This document shows, in pieces, positions 8,167 through 16,925 of a stretch of DNA of 20,667 nucleotides. The DNA lies in the NCBI GenBank assembly GCA_011763485.2, contig JAANSK020279380.1, positions 1 through 20,667 on the forward strand, given 5' to 3'. Each line of letters begins with the position of its first letter. The first letter of the stretch is position 1. Position numbers and translations under genes: made by a program. The notes beneath the pieces were generated by a model. That model was not told where the DNA came from. It ran no database searches and saw only the letters and a list, made by a program, of their open reading frames with translations. Source of the DNA: Isoetes engelmannii (lineage: Eukaryota > Streptophyta > Lycopodiopsida > Isoetales > Isoetaceae).

Positions 8167-9247
8167 GCATATCACCTCATGCTGCTTTTCCAAACATTTT
8201 TATGGCAGCTACAAGAAAATAAACAATCCAAAATAGCCAGTTGGCAGAAGAATATTAACCCTTTTCATTGGTCACTTAATCTCCGCAAGGCCCGTTTAGC
8301 AATTCTCCGTATTCTCTTGTTTAAGTTGAATCCCACAATAATTCCCACACCAAAGCTTACTAAGGCAATTTTGGTACAAGTCCAATAAGAGACAACATAT
8401 CTGCTTATCCTGTTTCACAAAATTATTGACATTAGAATGACTATAAATTGCAAAGGAGGAAGACTGTAAAAGAAGAGACTGAAGGATACTTTTCACTGGT
8501 TACTGCATCCATACTGGATTGCAAGTTAGATGCTGCAGAAGGTATTTCTCTTGCCACCTCCTCCAAAGATAAATAGGAATCTCCATGTTCCATGCTCATT
8601 ATACAAACACATAACAGTATACCTGCAAAATAAGGCCCTTCGCCATTTTTAACAGATTCCAGAACAAAAAACATTCGTGCAGGCTCTTTAGGTTTGCTCC
8701 TAAAATTTAAGCCACAGAACAAGTGAAGAAGTCCAATTATGCAGATAAGAGAGCATTCTCACAAACTGATCTCCAAACATGGGTTTTACTTCCATTACAT
8801 AAAAGAGGATGCAAACTATTACACCGCACCTGTACTGCCGAGCTCTGAAGTTATTGAATACCTCACTATAGTAGCTATGCTTATTACGCACTACATCCAG
8901 CATAGCGTTTATTTCATATGCAGAAACTAACTGCGATGATAGATACTACTTACCGGAACTACTGAAGGCTCTGTGGCGTCCAAAAATTAGGGCTTATGTT
9001 GCCACACAAGTAACGCAGCATTTTTCCCAACAATTGGGGCAAGCATGTGGCAGTCCTAGATCCTCTGGTCTGTGTAACTAGTCTTACAAAAAAGTGTTGG
9101 CCAAACTCTCTAGGTCCAGTCGAAAAATCTGCTATCGGGTAGATAACGTCTCGGCCGAGGGTGTTATAAGAAAAAAAAATTGAGGGCCAAAGTGGCCATG
9201 ACCAAAATGGCGAGGGCGTGCTAGAAGTCTTGCGTCTTCTAGCTCGC
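8167..9247. other. Non-coding stretch with weak exon-like signals
   Basis: No gene can be assembled. The - strand has a good donor (CCG|GTAAGT at 8954) and an acceptor (TTTTAG|GAG at 8700), followed by a protein-like run (MFFVLESVKNGEGPYFAG), but the frame upstream of the donor is closed. An A run at 9172-9180 precedes the tandem repeats. The - strand frame at 8959-9288 has no known domain. Confidence 0.4.
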
Positions 9248-9452
9248 TTCAACACCCAGTTACGAGCTCCTCTTGCTCGATTCAACACCCAGTTACGAGC
9301 TCCTCTTGTTAGCTCTTATTACAACTCTTGTTATTGCTTAGTCTCAAATCTTCTAGCTCGTGCTCAAACGTAGTTACGAGCTCCTCTTGTTAGCTCTTAT
9401 TACAACTCTTGTTATTGCTTAGTCTCAAATCTTCTAGCTCGTGCTCAAACGT
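9248..9452 (+). repeat. Nested tandem repeats, 33-bp and 81-bp periods
   Basis: TTCAACACCCAGTTACGAGC starts at 9248 and 9281 (33-bp period). Then an 81-bp unit starting AGTTACGAGCTCCTCTTG is present at 9291-9371 and 9372-9452 with almost no differences. The two periods share the TTACGAGCTCCTCTTG core. Confidence 0.93.
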
Positions 9453-9794
9453 TCTTACTCTTGTATATATTCTTGATCACTTTTTGGGCTCTTGTAGATA
9501 TTATTCATGTTATAGCATCTCGGTGCCAATTTCTATATGTTATTCCCATTAGTTGTGTATGTTGTATGTAGGCTCGTGACAGTTTAATGGAATCCTTTAC
9601 CTAGTTTCAGTCTAGTTCAAGTCTTGGTTTTGGATTCATCGTTCTTAATATTTCTCAATCATGGAGAATCTTGTGAGGAACAAGAGTTTATTGGAGAATG
9701 AGGGCTTACAATGTTCCTACTGAACTGCAATTGTATGTGTGATACCAGTAGACAATATTATATATTGTGGGATGGTAGGGCCAGCCTATTGCAT
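9453..9794. other. Non-coding stretch
   Basis: T-rich sequence with TATATATTC near 9463. I see no gene or repeat that I can name. Confidence 0.5.
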
Positions 9795-9992
9795 GCTTAT
9801 TGCATGGTTTTCACAATTCTTTGGGCTTGATTCAATCTAGAAACGCTTCATATCCACCTGTAGCGACATGATTAGAGGGCGTGGCAAAACTGTGCTTATT
9901 GCATGGTTTTCACAATTCTTTAGGCTTGATCCAATCTAGAAGTGCTTCCTATCCACTTGTAGCGACCTGATTAGAGGGCGAGGCAAAACTGC
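9795..9992 (+). repeat. 99-bp tandem duplication
   Basis: Units 9795-9893 and 9894-9992 both start with GCTTATTGCATGGTTTTCAC and end with GGCAAAACTG followed by T or C. They differ by about ten substitutions and no indels. Confidence 0.93.
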
Positions 9993-10011
9993 AAGTAAAT
10001 CAATTTACAGA

Positions 10012-10103
10012 TAAGGGAAAGCCTCTCTGGGCTTGATTTTGGAGGGGAAAGCAGGCCGACGCGCGGACCCTCCAAAATCAAGCCTAGAGGAGCTTTGCCC
10101 TAA
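10012..10103. mobile_element. 86-bp miniature inverted-repeat element with TAA target-site duplication
   Basis: Inverted arms of 32-33 bp (10015-10046 and 10068-10100) start GGG(C)AAAG, contain CTTGATTTTGGAGGG and enclose a GC-rich loop. TAA lies directly outside both ends (10012-10014 and 10101-10103). A 3-bp TAA duplication fits PIF/Harbinger-type MITEs, but the element has no coding capacity, so the superfamily is inferred. Its termini are related to the GGCAAAGCCCCTCTGGGC sequence inside the larger foldback at 10362. Confidence 0.72.
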
Positions 10104-10299
10104 GGTAAAGGCATGGTTAGATGCAATCCAGGCCAGGGAGCCAGTCACAACGCGCCGCGTGACGATGTTTCATTTAGAGAATGCTGCTTAAAAAATTTCT
10201 AACGGGGGGAAATTGCTTCTTAGTTTTTACTCCCAGAGTTTTTACCTGTAATTTTGCCGATTTTCCTGGTAATTCTGCTGATTCTACCCGCAAATGCTG

Positions 10300-10481
10300 A
10301 TTCTACCCGCGATTCTGCTCTTCTTACCCGCATGGATTTCATCTAACATGCCTTTACGTTAAGGCAAAGCCCCTCTGGGCTTGATTCCGGAAGGTCAAGC
10401 AGGCAGAGGGGCTTTGCCTTAACGTAAAAGCATGTTAGATGAAATCCAGACGGGTAAGAAGAGCAGAATCGCGGGTAGAAT
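10300..10481. repeat. 77-bp near-perfect inverted repeat (hairpin)
   Basis: Arms 10300-10376 and 10405-10481 pair over 77 positions with three mismatches and a 28-nt spacer. The innermost part is GGCAAAGCCCCTCT, next to a TTAA on each side. A transcript from either strand would form a long duplex suited to Dicer-like processing; this is inference. Confidence 0.9.
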
Positions 10482-10730
10482 TAGCAGAATTGCGGGTAGA
10501 ATCAGCAGAATTGCGGAATCAAGCCCAGAGGGGCTTTGCCTTAACGTAAAGGCATGTTAGATGAAATTCAGACAAGTAAGGAGAGCAAAATCGCGGGTAG
10601 TAAAGGCATGTTAGATGAAATTCAGACAAGTAAGGAGAGCAAAATCGCGGGTAGAATCAGCATAATTGCGGGTAGCATCAGCAGAATTGCGGGTAGAATC
10701 AGCAGAGTTACGGGTAAAAACTCTGAACCT
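10471..10730 (+). repeat. 21-bp tandem modules in the foldback right arm
   Basis: GCGGGTAGAATCAGCAGAATT-like units start at 10471, 10492, 10513 (partial), 10647, 10668 and 10689, with a diverged unit at 10710. The inverted counterpart with fewer units is at about 10272-10310, so the two arms have gained different numbers of modules. Confidence 0.88.
10547..10654 (+). repeat. Exact 54-bp tandem duplication
   Basis: Units 10547-10600 and 10601-10654 look identical. Each begins TAAAGGCATGTTAGATGAAA, which is the element terminus together with its TAA target sequence. Confidence 0.92.
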
Positions 10731-10795
10731 TCGAGTAAGAACAGAAAAGCAATTTTGCCCCCGTTAGATATTTTTTTTAAGCAGCATTCTCAAAA

Positions 10796-10845
10796 AGAAA
10801 CGTTGCCCCGTGGCGCGTTGAGAAACGTTGCCCCGTGGCGCGTTG
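10796..10845 (+). repeat. Exact 25-bp tandem duplication
   Basis: AGAAACGTTGCCCCGTGGCG and the following CGTTG occur at 10796-10820 and 10821-10845. The left arm holds only one diverged counterpart (about 10150-10172). Confidence 0.92.
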
Positions 10846-10886
10846 TGACTGGCTCCGTGGCCTGGATTTCATCTAACATGCCTTAA

Positions 10887-11360
10887 AATATTTAAGAAGT
10901 CTATTGGACAATAGGGTGGCTGGGAAAAAACCCACTGCCATAAAGACATAAGCATGGCACTAATCTTTATCTACAACTATAAAGCCTCGGAGGTGTTGGT
11001 TGGGCTTTGCGTTTCTTATTTATGTTCTTCTACTCTTGGTCCCATCAATCGTTCTGAACTTTTCTTTTTATAATGCCCTTTTATTTAGTCGCCCAAAAAA
11101 GGCAATGCGTTTCTGTTTTTCACAGACACAAACACTGTCCTTTTTTGGGATGATTTTATTAACTGATCACTTAACATGGGATGTTCAATAGATCTAACAG
11201 GCACTGAATGTGATTTCAATAGTTCACTATTCTCAAAGGCAGATGAAGAACATAAAACAGGTTAACTAGGAGTACATTTTTTTGGTTATAATAATTTACA
11301 GAAATTGCTACACATACCTTTACAACTATTTTCCACCATCACCTCAACAAGAGGCAAATT
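10887..11360. other. 3' flank of the GLR gene
   Basis: AT-rich sequence downstream of the - strand GLR stop. I see no canonical AATAAA near the stop and no other gene. The + strand frame at 11000-11191 is hydrophobic but unsupported. Confidence 0.4.
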
Positions 11361-14300
11361 TTATAACGATGGTAAACCCATACCATTACCTTGGTTACCT
11401 TGGTTAGATACTTCTAAGCTTTGATCATTCTGCTTCGCAGAAAAACTGGGGGCTCTCTGACTATGATGGGACCCCGGTGACTGAGCTTGCTCTACAAATG
11501 AGAAAAATGATCTAACAAAGCTAGCACCTTTAGACAGATTGGACGTGCTTGGTGCAAGAGGTTCTCGTTGCCCAAACCGCCTAAAATGAGATAGCATTTT
11601 GATATAGTATGCCAGAAGACATAATATGGACGTTGTACCTGTTATCAGGAATAGACCCCAAAATGTACTCAGGCTAAGCTCATTTGACTCTACTTCTACA
11701 TTCTGTGTACTACACTCATAACCGTTAAGCCAGGCATCATGAACTCTTTGCAGCTCTCCGTTCTCAGCAAGCGTCAATATTGCTGTTGAAATATCAATGG
11801 CCAGTTGTGAACCTTTTGGAAAAGCCTGTAGATAAACAAGTCAATCAGACCCAAGTAATAGAATAATTTAACATGAGAGTAAGCAGACTTACAAATCCCC
11901 AGCCACTTTTAGTAAAGGCTTGGCCAGCCATTGTAAACTCGCATTCGGAAGATAGGAACAGCTGCACATAAGGAAGCTCATCCACAATTGCCCCAACCCC
12001 TCCATTCTTTGGACCCTTTTTAAGAGCTGCTGCATAGGCTGCCAGTGAATCTAAAGGCACAAGTCTATCCTGGGCAACATTCAGCTGTAAAAGATACTCT
12101 TCAACAAATGATCCTGTTTGGTAGCCTATAGGTATGTTACTAGCTATCAATCCTGCTATGTTTTGGATTGAGGGCGTCAGTTGCTGAACTGTCAATATTG
12201 ATGTCAAACTAGCTGTGTAGCTAGAAGTAATGATTAACACAACAAACAACCAAATGACTAAAACTGCTCTCCCAAGTGTGCTTTTTACATCCTCCCCTGT
12301 CAAACACAATATATGACTTCAGTGCTGTAAATAATAAGAACGGCAGAGCTTTTGAGTATGGTGCAACATGATAGTGGACTTACTGTGAGCAAAAAAAAGG
12401 GTTGAGAAGCTAAACCTGCATGAACAGGAGATGTAATGGTCATCAGAAACCTATTTCTCTTGCATATAAAACCAATTATACTTTCAGGTCAAAATTGTGC
12501 AGGACAAAATGTTACCATAAAGTAGTCACAATTTGTTTCTTCGGTCGCCCACGAAAATCACGGTTCTTTTTATGCTCCAGCAACCAAATGACAATTGCAG
12601 TGAAAATAAAAAAGCATCCAGTTGTAAGCCACATTGCAGCAGTAAATGGCCGCATAAAAGCCCATGCATGACCACTGCCAGTTTTCCTTAACGGTACAAC
12701 CACCACCATTCCAGAGGTTGTATAAGGCTGTGTAAAGTCCACCATCCTTGCACGCTTGGTCGTAATGGCCACGTCTCCAACTACTGCATCAAAATCCTGC
12801 ACCTTGCATGTATGAATAGCTGCATGGAACATTTAACCAAAATTCAAACAAAGAAGAAATTTTCGCTCATACACTTCCAAATTCATTTCCTTTTCCAACT
12901 GAATACCAAAAAGAATGGAACATGCACAGGTTTTAATCAAACAGCTTGGCCCAACATAGGTTAAAATACTAACACACTGAGCCATGACTAGCAAAGCATA
13001 TGTCTATGCAAACGTGAAGGAAGTGCTTTAGAAATTGCAGGACAAATTAATTTATTTTTCATAGTTAAATATAAGAGCACAAATTTAATGCTCGATATGA
13101 AAGAAGAAGATACCTTATTGACAATCTTTGCAATTAGCTCATCATAACTGGGGGTTGTATTTCCATTTCCGAAGAACTGGAAAGTATATGGAACAGTATA
13201 AGGGAGTAATGAAAGTGCAGCCTCAAAGACATCAATACAGAAACCATGAAACACCAATGTATTGTCTGAACCTAGGGTTGCATCAACAAACTCTTTATAG
13301 CCATTCTTGTGTGGCACACCAATCACCAATGGCTTTCCACTCTTGGGAAATAGCCAGCCCCGAGGCACCTTTGTCTTCCCACCAGGCCATATAATATCCT
13401 TCAGATTGGAAGAATTTATGGAATAGCCAGAAGTACCCTTTGGAGTATCAATGGTAAACCCAGTATTGTTGCTCCAGTAGCCAACTACACGAAGACCCCT
13501 TGCCATGTTTACAATCTGAAAAGCTGAGCCAATCCTATCTCCTTTCTGATCAAGACGGATGTTGCCAGTGAGGCCAGTGAGTTTCATGGAAAGAAGCGTC
13601 TGCAATAATGCAGGACCCTCCTTCAAAGTTTTTAACCTTGCCAATTCTGAGCTGCCTCCTGCATTGCTAGGAAATGAATACGATGGCGCTTCAAAGGTGA
13701 AGTTACTGCCTCTTCGTACAAATGAATCAAGTGCATGAGCTATCATCCAAATTGAATCATATGCATTTAATATATATGAATGCAACTGTGCATCTGCAAG
13801 ATCTTGGTTCTCATTTTGCATGAGCTGCCGCCAACGATTTTTAAATAATGCTAACTGAGGAGAAAATGGTACATAGGTTCTCAGTCCAATAATTCCTTCT
13901 GTTGCATCAAGAAGTTGATCATTCATGTATATCATGTCCAATATGGAAGTGACAGCCTCTGTGACAATCCAGACATATCCACTTGCCATCATCCGTAGGT
14001 AATATGCTTCAGTAAATAAGATTTTTGACATGCTTGGCTGTACATGCACCACATAAATTCTTGATCCCATCTGGCCAATACCTGCCAGACGGTTGCTCAT
14101 ATCATTTTCTGTTATGGAGGGATCTAATGCTTCCCTGTGTACAATTGTTGCTCCAACGTTTGTAATGGCTGCCTCAAGTGTATCAATGCCATTAGCACCA
14201 AGATCATCATCCGTGTAGATAGCTACAACTTCTCTCCACCCAAAGAACCCGACGAGACTCGCAACAGCCTCCATTTGTATGCGGTCACTAAGTGCAAGCC

Positions 14301-15544
14301 GTAGAAAGTATGAATATTGGTATTCTGAAAGAGTTGGATCAGTTGCTGAGAATGATATAAGAGGCACATGTGTAGCAGATGCTAAGTGTGCAACAAAATG
14401 TGAAGCCGAAGAAGTTTGCGGCCCAGATATCGCAATTGTATCTTGTTCCATTAAGGCGACCGCTGCATTCAAGGATGCAAATAACATTAGTGACAACAAA
14501 GTAGGATATTCCAAAAAACAAAGAGGGTTAAGTGCCAAACAAGCATACACAATATGCACATGTTTCCTATGAGTCCAAGGGAATTTGGGTGTGTACAAAC
14601 TTTATACATGTCACTCCCACCTTGAGAAGCAAAGACGATATCGACGAATACAATCAGTGTGTGTAAGGTTCTGTTGTCTTACAGGGAAAATGTTTTCAGC
14701 CACTTCCAGAGGGCCTCTACGTTGCAAAGGACATTTTCAGGAATGCAAATCATTATTTGCTACTACTTCTCGGCATTCGTACCACTTGTAGGGGCCTTTA
14801 ATGAGAGAGCGTAAACATAATATACTCCTATGCTTCATAAGACCACGTTTCAATCAGCTCTATCTGGTAATGTCATTTACATCCTTCAGATTGTTTGGTA
14901 ACATGTCAGCCTCTTAGACAGATGCCCCATAGATTACTGGTTGCAGTCCTCAAGCATATTGACCATGGCTCTATCTGTAGTCTTAAATTACTATTTCCAT
15001 CCACAATGACCGAAGTTGCTACCCCACTTACATTTGTCTCCACAATGAGCTGATTACATCTATGTCTTATCATGCTGGGATTATCAAATTATGTCAAAGG
15101 AGGGTATCCTAAACAAAAAACGGTGATGCATAAAAGGTATCCAAAAACGGTGCAATGATATAATGAAGAAATGGTTTGGAGTATAAAAACTAAGGCTATG
15201 TAGGGAAGTATCAACAAACCTGCAGCTGCTCCTCGAAATGCCGAGCAATTAGTATCGTAGACGTTGAATTCCAATAGGGTACCATTGAGCAGACTCTTAT
15301 CCGCATTCACGTCCTCCACTGCAAGCTGCATAGCCCGAAATGCAAGGTTTCCAATACTTGTATTCATAGCCAAAAGCCCTCCAATCTTGAGACTGGCAGG
15401 AACCGAAGCCACAAAGCGGATCTGAAGAATCATCAGAAACAAAAAACCCAATACCCAAATCCTCAAAGGAAACGGACCCAACATCAAAATCCTCAAGGAG
15501 AAGCAGGAAGAAGAGGAAGATTTGCGCCATACTGCCTCCCCCAT
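11361..15544 (-). CDS. GLR: Plant glutamate receptor-like ion channel (GLR), six exons, intact
   Basis: Ligand-gated cation channel of the plant GLR family, membrane-located. GLRs are gated by amino acids and carry Ca2+ and other cations in signalling. Exons (- strand): 15544-15220, 14462-13114, 12796-12516, 12415-12384, 12296-11893, 11825-11361. All introns are GT-AG, and the exons sum to 2856 nt, 951 residues, the usual family size. Visible features: signal peptide or hydrophobic leader about 28-48; amino-terminal LIVBP-like domain about 52-450 ([10 protein letters not shown] at 121, SATDPTLS); S1 lobe from 486 ([29 protein letters not shown]); M1 about 606-631; pore loop 645-662 with [12 protein letters not shown]3 673-697 with [16 protein letters not shown]2 with AIVDELPY and GWGFAFPKG; M4 about 851-873; Ser/Gln-rich tail. 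Exon 3 start is chosen at GTGCAG|GATTTT because it keeps both frame and family spacing; CAAG|GTG would add two residues in frame. Paralogue or clade is not determined. Confidence 0.96.
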
Positions 15545-15835
15545 CGCAGGGAAGGCCAGGAACTATTGCTAGGACTGCATTACATGAAGGAATAGTTGCA
15601 AAAATACTCATTTATACCAAATGGGCTAGTTAGAGGCTAGGACTTGGGCAGGTGGAAGCGCCCTTCCCCGTCCCAAAAGCCTCAACTTTCCTCTTCTCCG
15701 TCCCTGTCTTCTTCTTCGGGCAAAGGGGTCTTCAGAGCCTCGTGAATGTTGAAAACGGACAGGTAGAAACGGCCATGTTACTACCCACTTAACAGCCCCT
15801 GTTATCCCACCCAAGTTATCTTACCTATACTCTAC

Positions 15836-15843
15836 CTATATAG
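15836..15843 (-). promoter_or_regulatory. Possible TATA box of the GLR gene
   Basis: CTATATAGG on the - strand, about 290 bases upstream of the GLR ATG. The intervening leader contains CT/GA-rich stretches (about 15660-15730). The match is moderate and the distance implies a long 5' UTR, so this is tentative. Confidence 0.25.
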
Positions 15844-15884
15844 ATTTCCATCCCTCGTCTATCCGAGCAATAGCAATAGCACTT

Positions 15885-15958
15885 TAGTGTGGTGTGTGAT
15901 CACATGTTCAATTGAATGCTGTCTAGTGACGTGATGTTAAAAAACTCTTCTTCTTCTA
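15885..15958 (+). mobile_element. Candidate retroposon 3' tail ending in (TTC)n
   Basis: The stretch starting TTAGTGTGGTGTGTGATCACA and ending GTGACGTGATGTTAAAAAA resembles 7242-7302, but its tail is CTTCTTCTTCT rather than TATC. It lies about 340 bp upstream of the GLR start codon, in opposite orientation to the gene. The full element extent is unknown. Confidence 0.5.
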
Positions 15959-16390
15959 TTCTCGTGAATTTCCTTCTTCTAACAGGTGGGGGCAGGCCTC
16001 GTTCTGGTGCATGTCTCGTGAATTTTGGCTTCTCGTGGACATTAAGAACCCTCTCTACTCTATCTCTATCTTATCATATCCTTCTTCTTTAATAAATCAA
16101 TTCTATTCAATTTGTAATGTAGTCTATGGCCCCTCTCATAGATCCCATGTATATATTCTACGTCAAAGCTCGATCTTCACATTATCCTAGAGCAAATTAT
16201 TTTATTATTGACACAATTACTAACCTCGCTTTCTTGGATCTTTAAAGTTGTCCCTGCAACTGATTATGATTGTGATTGGATATTCCTCCATCACAACAAC
16301 CACCCTGATGCCATAAATGAATTCTTTACATGTCCTTTGGATGAACGCCTAGTTCTTTAGTCACTTTTCTTTCTCTTTTTGCTAAAAAGT
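15959..16390. other. Non-coding AT-rich stretch
   Basis: Pyrimidine-rich simple sequence (CTCTACTCTATCTCTATC near 16055) and AT-rich DNA. No gene seen. Confidence 0.5.
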
Positions 16391-16473
16391 ATTGAATAAG
16401 AAGTTTTATAGTTACTCCATTTCTCTCTCTTTTTCCTAACAATTATTGAATAAGAAGTTTTATAGTTACTCCA
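16391..16473 (+). repeat. 54-bp-period tandem duplication
   Basis: ATTGAATAAGAAGTTTTATA plus GTTACTCCA occurs exactly at 16391-16419 and 16445-16473. The bases before each copy (TTTCTCT and CT-rich sequence) are a diverged part of the same unit. Confidence 0.88.
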
Positions 16474-16925
16474 GCAACTAAGGTTTTATAAACTTTTGAA
16501 GTACATATAGTGCCATAAATTTTCTATTTGACTTAATTGGGTAGCACATGCATGTGCTCGGTCTCACAAGGCCTGCATCTTCTCTGCATGGTATTGATGG
16601 TCATGTGGTGCATGTTTCTAATAAATTTATGATGGTATGTTTAGGAGCCGTAGAATGTGACCTACATACTCTATTCCATTTTTCAAATGTGCACGTGCAA
16701 ATTGTCTTGTGTTTTATATTGGAAAGGAAAACAAAGAGTTTCTAGTTCCAGCAGTAGCATACATGCATCGACGAGTTTTATCTATACTATATGTGCACCA
16801 CAGTGGTTTCGTTCATCATATTGTTCAAATATTCATATATATATTATTTACTTATTTAAATATTTTTGAAGGACGAAAGCAAAAAGTTTATTAATCAGCT
16901 ATAAACATTACAGAATGTACATATC
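16474..16925. other. Non-coding AT-rich stretch
   Basis: Sequence between the duplication and the end of the ORF1-like region. Frames of 61-70 codons have no recognisable feature. I see no endonuclease or RT here, although a complete two-ORF LINE would place ORF2 on this side. Confidence 0.5.

Larger units (their letters stand above)
10106..10886. mobile_element. 775-bp nested foldback element with TAA target-site duplication
   Basis: The ends AGGCATG (10109) and CATGCCT (to 10883) lie inside direct TAA copies (10106-10108 and 10884-10886). The outer arms match inverted over roughly 230 bp. Left 10109-10345 contains CCAGTCACAACGCGCC, GAATGCTGCTTAAAAAA, TCTAACGGGGG and AGAGTTTTTACC; the right arm has each in reverse complement. 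Inside are 21-bp modules, a 77-bp hairpin, a 54-bp duplication and a 25-bp duplication. The terminal sequence (T)AGATG...GGCATG occurs six times, so termini have been reused internally. It encodes no protein; frames across it are by-products of the repeats. The PIF/Harbinger-like assignment rests only on the TAA duplication. Confidence 0.78.

Noticed and set aside
8441-8954. Possible - strand exons with donor at 8954 and acceptor at 8700.
   Set aside because: The splice signals are good, but the frame required by the second exon meets a TAG just before the donor, and no domain is recognisable. Not reported as a gene.
9150-9600. Possible LTR retrotransposon end (TGTTATAAG after a GGG and before an A-rich tract).
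   Set aside because: No matching second LTR, primer-binding site or gag-pol sequence was found, and the end could not be placed.
10554-10886. 110-codon + strand frame with repeats such as ESKIAG.
   Set aside because: It lies entirely within the foldback element; the repeats come from the 54-bp and 21-bp DNA modules, whose lengths are multiples of three.
12988-14598. Long 536-codon frame taken as the GLR exon 2.
   Set aside because: It reads into intron 1 at its start and intron 2 at its end. The GT-AG borders 14462 and 13114 give exact continuity with the neighbouring exons.
15297-15611. Overlapping - strand frame in GLR exon 1.
   Set aside because: It is a shadow in another frame; the frame from 15544 encodes the family-typical start of the amino-terminal domain.
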